Origin: Pseudarthrobacter oxydans
GTDB taxonomy: Bacteria > Actinomycetota > Actinomycetes > Actinomycetales > Micrococcaceae
NCBI RefSeq assembly: GCF_013314975.1
Contig: NZ_JABTYH010000004.1
Span: forward strand, 124,001-188,000
Reading direction: 5' to 3'
Length of the DNA: 64,000 nucleotides
Position 1 is the stretch's first letter, and every line of letters begins with the position of its first letter. Of the stretch, positions 61,898 to 64,000 are shown piece by piece. The notes under the pieces were generated by a model. That model saw only the letters and a program-made list of their open reading frames with translations, was not told where the DNA came from and searched no databases. A program made the position numbers and the translations under genes.

Positions 61898-63037
61898 TCA
61901 GGCGGACAGCCGCAGCACCTCCACCGCCTCCTGGACAGTGTCCACCAGGAAAATCCGGTCCTCCATCGGCCGGCCGGCCGCAAGGCTTTGCAGCATGGGC
62001 CAGGCCGGGTACTGGCGTTCCCAGTGGTGCCGGCCCACCAGCACCATGGGCGTCACCTTCTCCCGCGCCCCGTAGTAGTTTTCGCACGCATCCTGGAAGA
62101 TCTCCTGGACGGTGCCGGCAGCTCCGGGCAGGAACACGATCCCTCCCGTGCACAGTTCCAGCAGGATCGCCTCCCGGATGGCATTGGCAAAGTATTTTGC
62201 GATGTGCGTGGCGAAGTAGTTGGGCGGCTCGTGCCCGTAGAACCAGGTGGGGATCCCAAGCGACGGCGTACCGCCGGGAAAGCGTTCGACGACGGCTGCC
62301 GCCGCCCGCGCCCACGCGGACACCGAGGGACGGAAGCCGGGGACGGAGGCGAGGATGTCCAGCGCCGCCTGCACGCCGTCGTCGTCCACTTCATTGAGGT
62401 ACGCGCCGAGGTTCGCCGCCTCCATGGCCCCCGGTCCCCCGCCGGTGGCCACCACGTGCCCATCCTGCGCCAGGAGCCTGCCCAGCAGGGCGGCCTGGGC
62501 AAATTCGGTGCTGCCGCGCTGTGCGGCATGCCCGCCCATTACACCCACCATGGCCCGGCCGTGGAACGGGCCTGTCCGGGTCACATCGTCCAGGGCGTCG
62601 CCGATGGCGTGGTCGTGCAGCGCTGAGGCCAGGGTGGCGTCCAGCCGGTGCCGCATGCCTGGCTGGATGCTCCACTGGTAGATCCGGGCGTCCGGAAGGG
62701 CTTCGTAGGGGGCGTCGGGCAGCCCGGCGTACAGCTCCTGGGGTGAGTACAAATCGGCCCGGTAGGGGTTGAAGGGCACCGTCTCCAGCCGCGGGAAGAT
62801 CAGTGCTCCCCGCCGCCGCAGCACGTCCTCCACCCCGTCGTCGAAGGTGCAGCCCAGGAAGATGGCACCCTCCACGTGCAGGCGCTGCAGTGCGCCGGTC
62901 CTCCCCCTCAGGTCCAGGGACTGCGCGTGCCAGCCGCGCATGTCCACCGCACCGGCGCTGACCAGGCGGTCGAAGCTGTCCAGGTCCTGCACTTCAAGGT
63001 TGTGCGGGTGGGGGCCCACGTTTCCGGAGAGGTTCAC
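61898..63037 (-). CDS. LOG-family Rossmann-fold protein
   Basis: A 379-residue protein with a C-terminal LOG-type domain (~160-375): VGVMGGHAAQRG, VVATGGGPGAMEAANLG and LPGAAGTVQEIFQ, variants of the GGGxGLM and PGGxGTxxE nucleotide-binding motifs of lysine-decarboxylase-like/LONELY GUY proteins. LOG enzymes are nucleotide phosphoribohydrolases; the motif differences leave activity open. The N-terminal ~150 residues are an extra domain. The start GTG 63037 has TAGGTT 6 nt upstream and no RBS, consistent with a leaderless mRNA. Confidence 0.85.
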   Translation of the reverse strand: MNLSGNVGPHPHNLEVQDLDSFDRLVSAGAVDMRGWHAQSLDLRGRTGALQRLHVEGAIFLGCTFDDGVEDVLRRRGALIFPRLETVPFNPYRADLYSPQELYAGLPDAPYEALPDARIYQWSIQPGMRHRLDATLASALHDHAIGDALDDVTRTGPFHGRAMVGVMGGHAAQRGSTEFAQAALLGRLLAQDGHVVATGGGPGAMEAANLGAYLNEVDDDGVQAALDILASVPGFRPSVSAWARAAAAVVERFPGGTPSLGIPTWFYGHEPPNYFATHIAKYFANAIREAILLELCTGGIVFLPGAAGTVQEIFQDACENYYGAREKVTPMVLVGRHHWERQYPAWPMLQSLAAGRPMEDRIFLVDTVQEAVEVLRLSA

Positions 63038-63071
63038 TCTCTAAACCTAAAGCAACGCGGCCCCGCTCCCC

Positions 63072-63137
63072 TTGACCCGGATGGCCGGACTGCTAGGATC
63101 GGAGAAGAAGAAAAGTATGTCCTATCAAGCGAACATA
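63072..63137 (+). promoter_or_regulatory. Promoter and inverted repeat upstream of the GntR gene
   Basis: TTGACC (63072-63077), a 16-bp spacer and TAGGAT (63094-63099) form a promoter. Downstream, GTATGT (63115-63120) and ACATAT (63133-63138) make an inverted repeat with a 12-bp centre, a possible autoregulatory site of the GntR protein. Confidence 0.5.
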
Positions 63138-63208
63138 TAGCGGCAAAGCGGCCGTTCGCGCCCCACCCGGGCGACAACGTCCGCGACAAGGAACATGAGG
63201 GAAGTACC

Positions 63209-63949
63209 GTGGCGCACAACCTGGGTCTCAGCATCGACCGCTCCTCCCCCGTCCCGCTCTACCACCAGGTGGTGCAGGGAATAGAGGCCGCAATCTTCAG
63301 CGGAGTGCTGGAGCCCGGCAGTCGGCTTGATAACGAAATTGACCTGGCCGCCCAGCTGAACCTTTCCCGCCCCACGATGCGCAAAGCCATGGATGAACTG
63401 GTCCGGTCCGGGCTGCTGGTGCGCAAACGCGGCGTCGGAACCCAGGTGGTATCAAGCCAGGTGCGCCGCCCGCTTGAGCTCTCCAGCCTCTACGACGACC
63501 TCACCAACAACGGCAAGAAGCCCACCACCGACGTCCTGAGCTTCGCCCACGTGGAGGCGGACGACGCCACCCTGGCCACCCTCCAGCTTCCGGCCGGCTC
63601 CAAGGTCTACCACTTCACCCGGCTGCGGAAAGTGGCAGGCAAACCCCTGGCGCTTATGGAGAACTGGGTCCGTGACGACATCGCCGAAATGGATGAAGCC
63701 ACACTGTCCGCGGAAGGCCTCTATGCCATCCTGCGCCGCGGCGGCGTCAACTTCCGGCTCGCCAACCAGCGCATCGGCGCCGTGGTGGCCAACGACTACC
63801 AGGCCTCCCTCCTCGAGACCGCGCCCGGATCCGCGCTGGTGACCATGGAGCGTACTGCCACCGATGACACCGGCCGCCGCGTGGAAACCGGGCACCACGT
63901 CTACCGCGGGGATTCCTACAGCTTTGAAATGACACTCGTACAGCGCTAA
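63209..63949 (+). CDS. GntR-family (HutC subfamily) transcriptional regulator
   Basis: A 246-residue regulator. The N-terminal winged helix (~15-80) has PLYHQVVQGIEAAIFSGVL and LAAQLNLSRPTMRKAMDELV as recognition helix, with RKRGVGTQVVSSQ as the wing; the C-terminal UTRA ligand domain (~95-245) ends YSFEMTLVQR. HutC-type proteins sense sugars, sugar acids or amino acids. The GTG at 63209 follows AGGGAAG. The next gene starts 19 nt after its stop; if that gene is iolB, this could be the inositol repressor. Confidence 0.9.
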   Translation: MAHNLGLSIDRSSPVPLYHQVVQGIEAAIFSGVLEPGSRLDNEIDLAAQLNLSRPTMRKAMDELVRSGLLVRKRGVGTQVVSSQVRRPLELSSLYDDLTNNGKKPTTDVLSFAHVEADDATLATLQLPAGSKVYHFTRLRKVAGKPLALMENWVRDDIAEMDEATLSAEGLYAILRRGGVNFRLANQRIGAVVANDYQASLLETAPGSALVTMERTATDDTGRRVETGHHVYRGDSYSFEMTLVQR

Positions 63950-63967
63950 CGCAAGGAGCCACCCTCC

Positions 63968-64000
63968 ATGACCAACTGGGTCTACCCACTGGGCACCGCC
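63968..64000 (+). CDS. First 11 codons of a gene, possibly 5-deoxy-glucuronate isomerase (iolB)
   Basis: ATG 63968 follows AAGGAG (9-11 nt) and the window ends after MTNWVYPLGTA. The WVYPLGTA start recalls actinobacterial IolB, an inositol-catabolic isomerase, but eleven residues cannot settle it. Confidence 0.4.
   Translation, partial: MTNWVYPLGTA

Overview
The window is high-GC DNA with dense, often overlapping genes (ATGA/GTGA junctions), frequent GTG and TTG starts and intrinsic hairpins between convergent genes. Gene content points to a free-living actinobacterium of the Arthrobacter/Pseudarthrobacter group (Micrococcaceae): a bioB-bsaP pair, an Rpf-type resuscitation factor with LysM, an MSMEG_6728-type protein, a DUF6318 lipoprotein, a short-form UvrA paralogue and no sign of an outer membrane. 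It looks chromosomal. I see no rRNA, tRNA, CRISPR array, insertion sequence, phage or plasmid genes.

Layout. 0-10 kb: end of a DUF6457-like gene, a FdhF/YdeP-type molybdopterin oxidoreductase, RecQ helicase, a TerC membrane protein, a TM0106-type RecB-like nuclease/helicase fusion and acylphosphatase; two copies of a palindromic intergenic repeat lie here. 10-18.4 kb: an odd winged-helix/Lys-Ala-rich/X25-like protein, adenine deaminase divergent from a UvrA paralogue, an Rpf gene with a long leader, an MSMEG_6728-family gene and an NAD-dependent epimerase-like gene. 18.4-27 kb: a ten-gene minus-strand operon with three family-2 glycosyltransferases, a Wzx-like flippase, polytopic and small membrane proteins, a calcineurin-like phosphoesterase, an HprK-related kinase and, directly upstream of the kinase, a translationally coupled 30-codon gene with a strong ribosome-binding site. 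This is the most novel-looking locus. 27-38.6 kb: DUF2071, a ZIP transporter, Tex, an OYE-type reductase, a PKD/DUF6318 secreted pair, an NCS1 permease and bioB-bsaP.

38.6-50.9 kb: a flavin-type split-barrel protein, an orphan Vsr endonuclease, a degenerate Hpt-like protein overlapping tail-to-tail with an OmpR-type regulator and its divergent histidine kinase, McrB-McrC (type IV restriction), and a heterodimeric ABC exporter coupled to a thioesterase. 51-59.3 kb: MarR-regulated drug efflux, then an agmatinase-family ureohydrolase with a thiamine-diphosphate enzyme, a DUF559 remnant, an XRE-cupin regulator and a sodium:solute symporter, together suggestive of guanidino-compound or polyamine catabolism. 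59.3-64 kb: a small acidic protein, a ferritin-like/VIT1 iron protein overlapping a metzincin protease, a LOG-family protein, a GntR/HutC regulator and the first codons of a gene that may be iolB.

Regulation visible in the sequence: several genes have a -10 hexamer ending 6-7 nt before the start codon, the arrangement expected for leaderless mRNAs, and several promoters carry palindromes that could be repressor sites.
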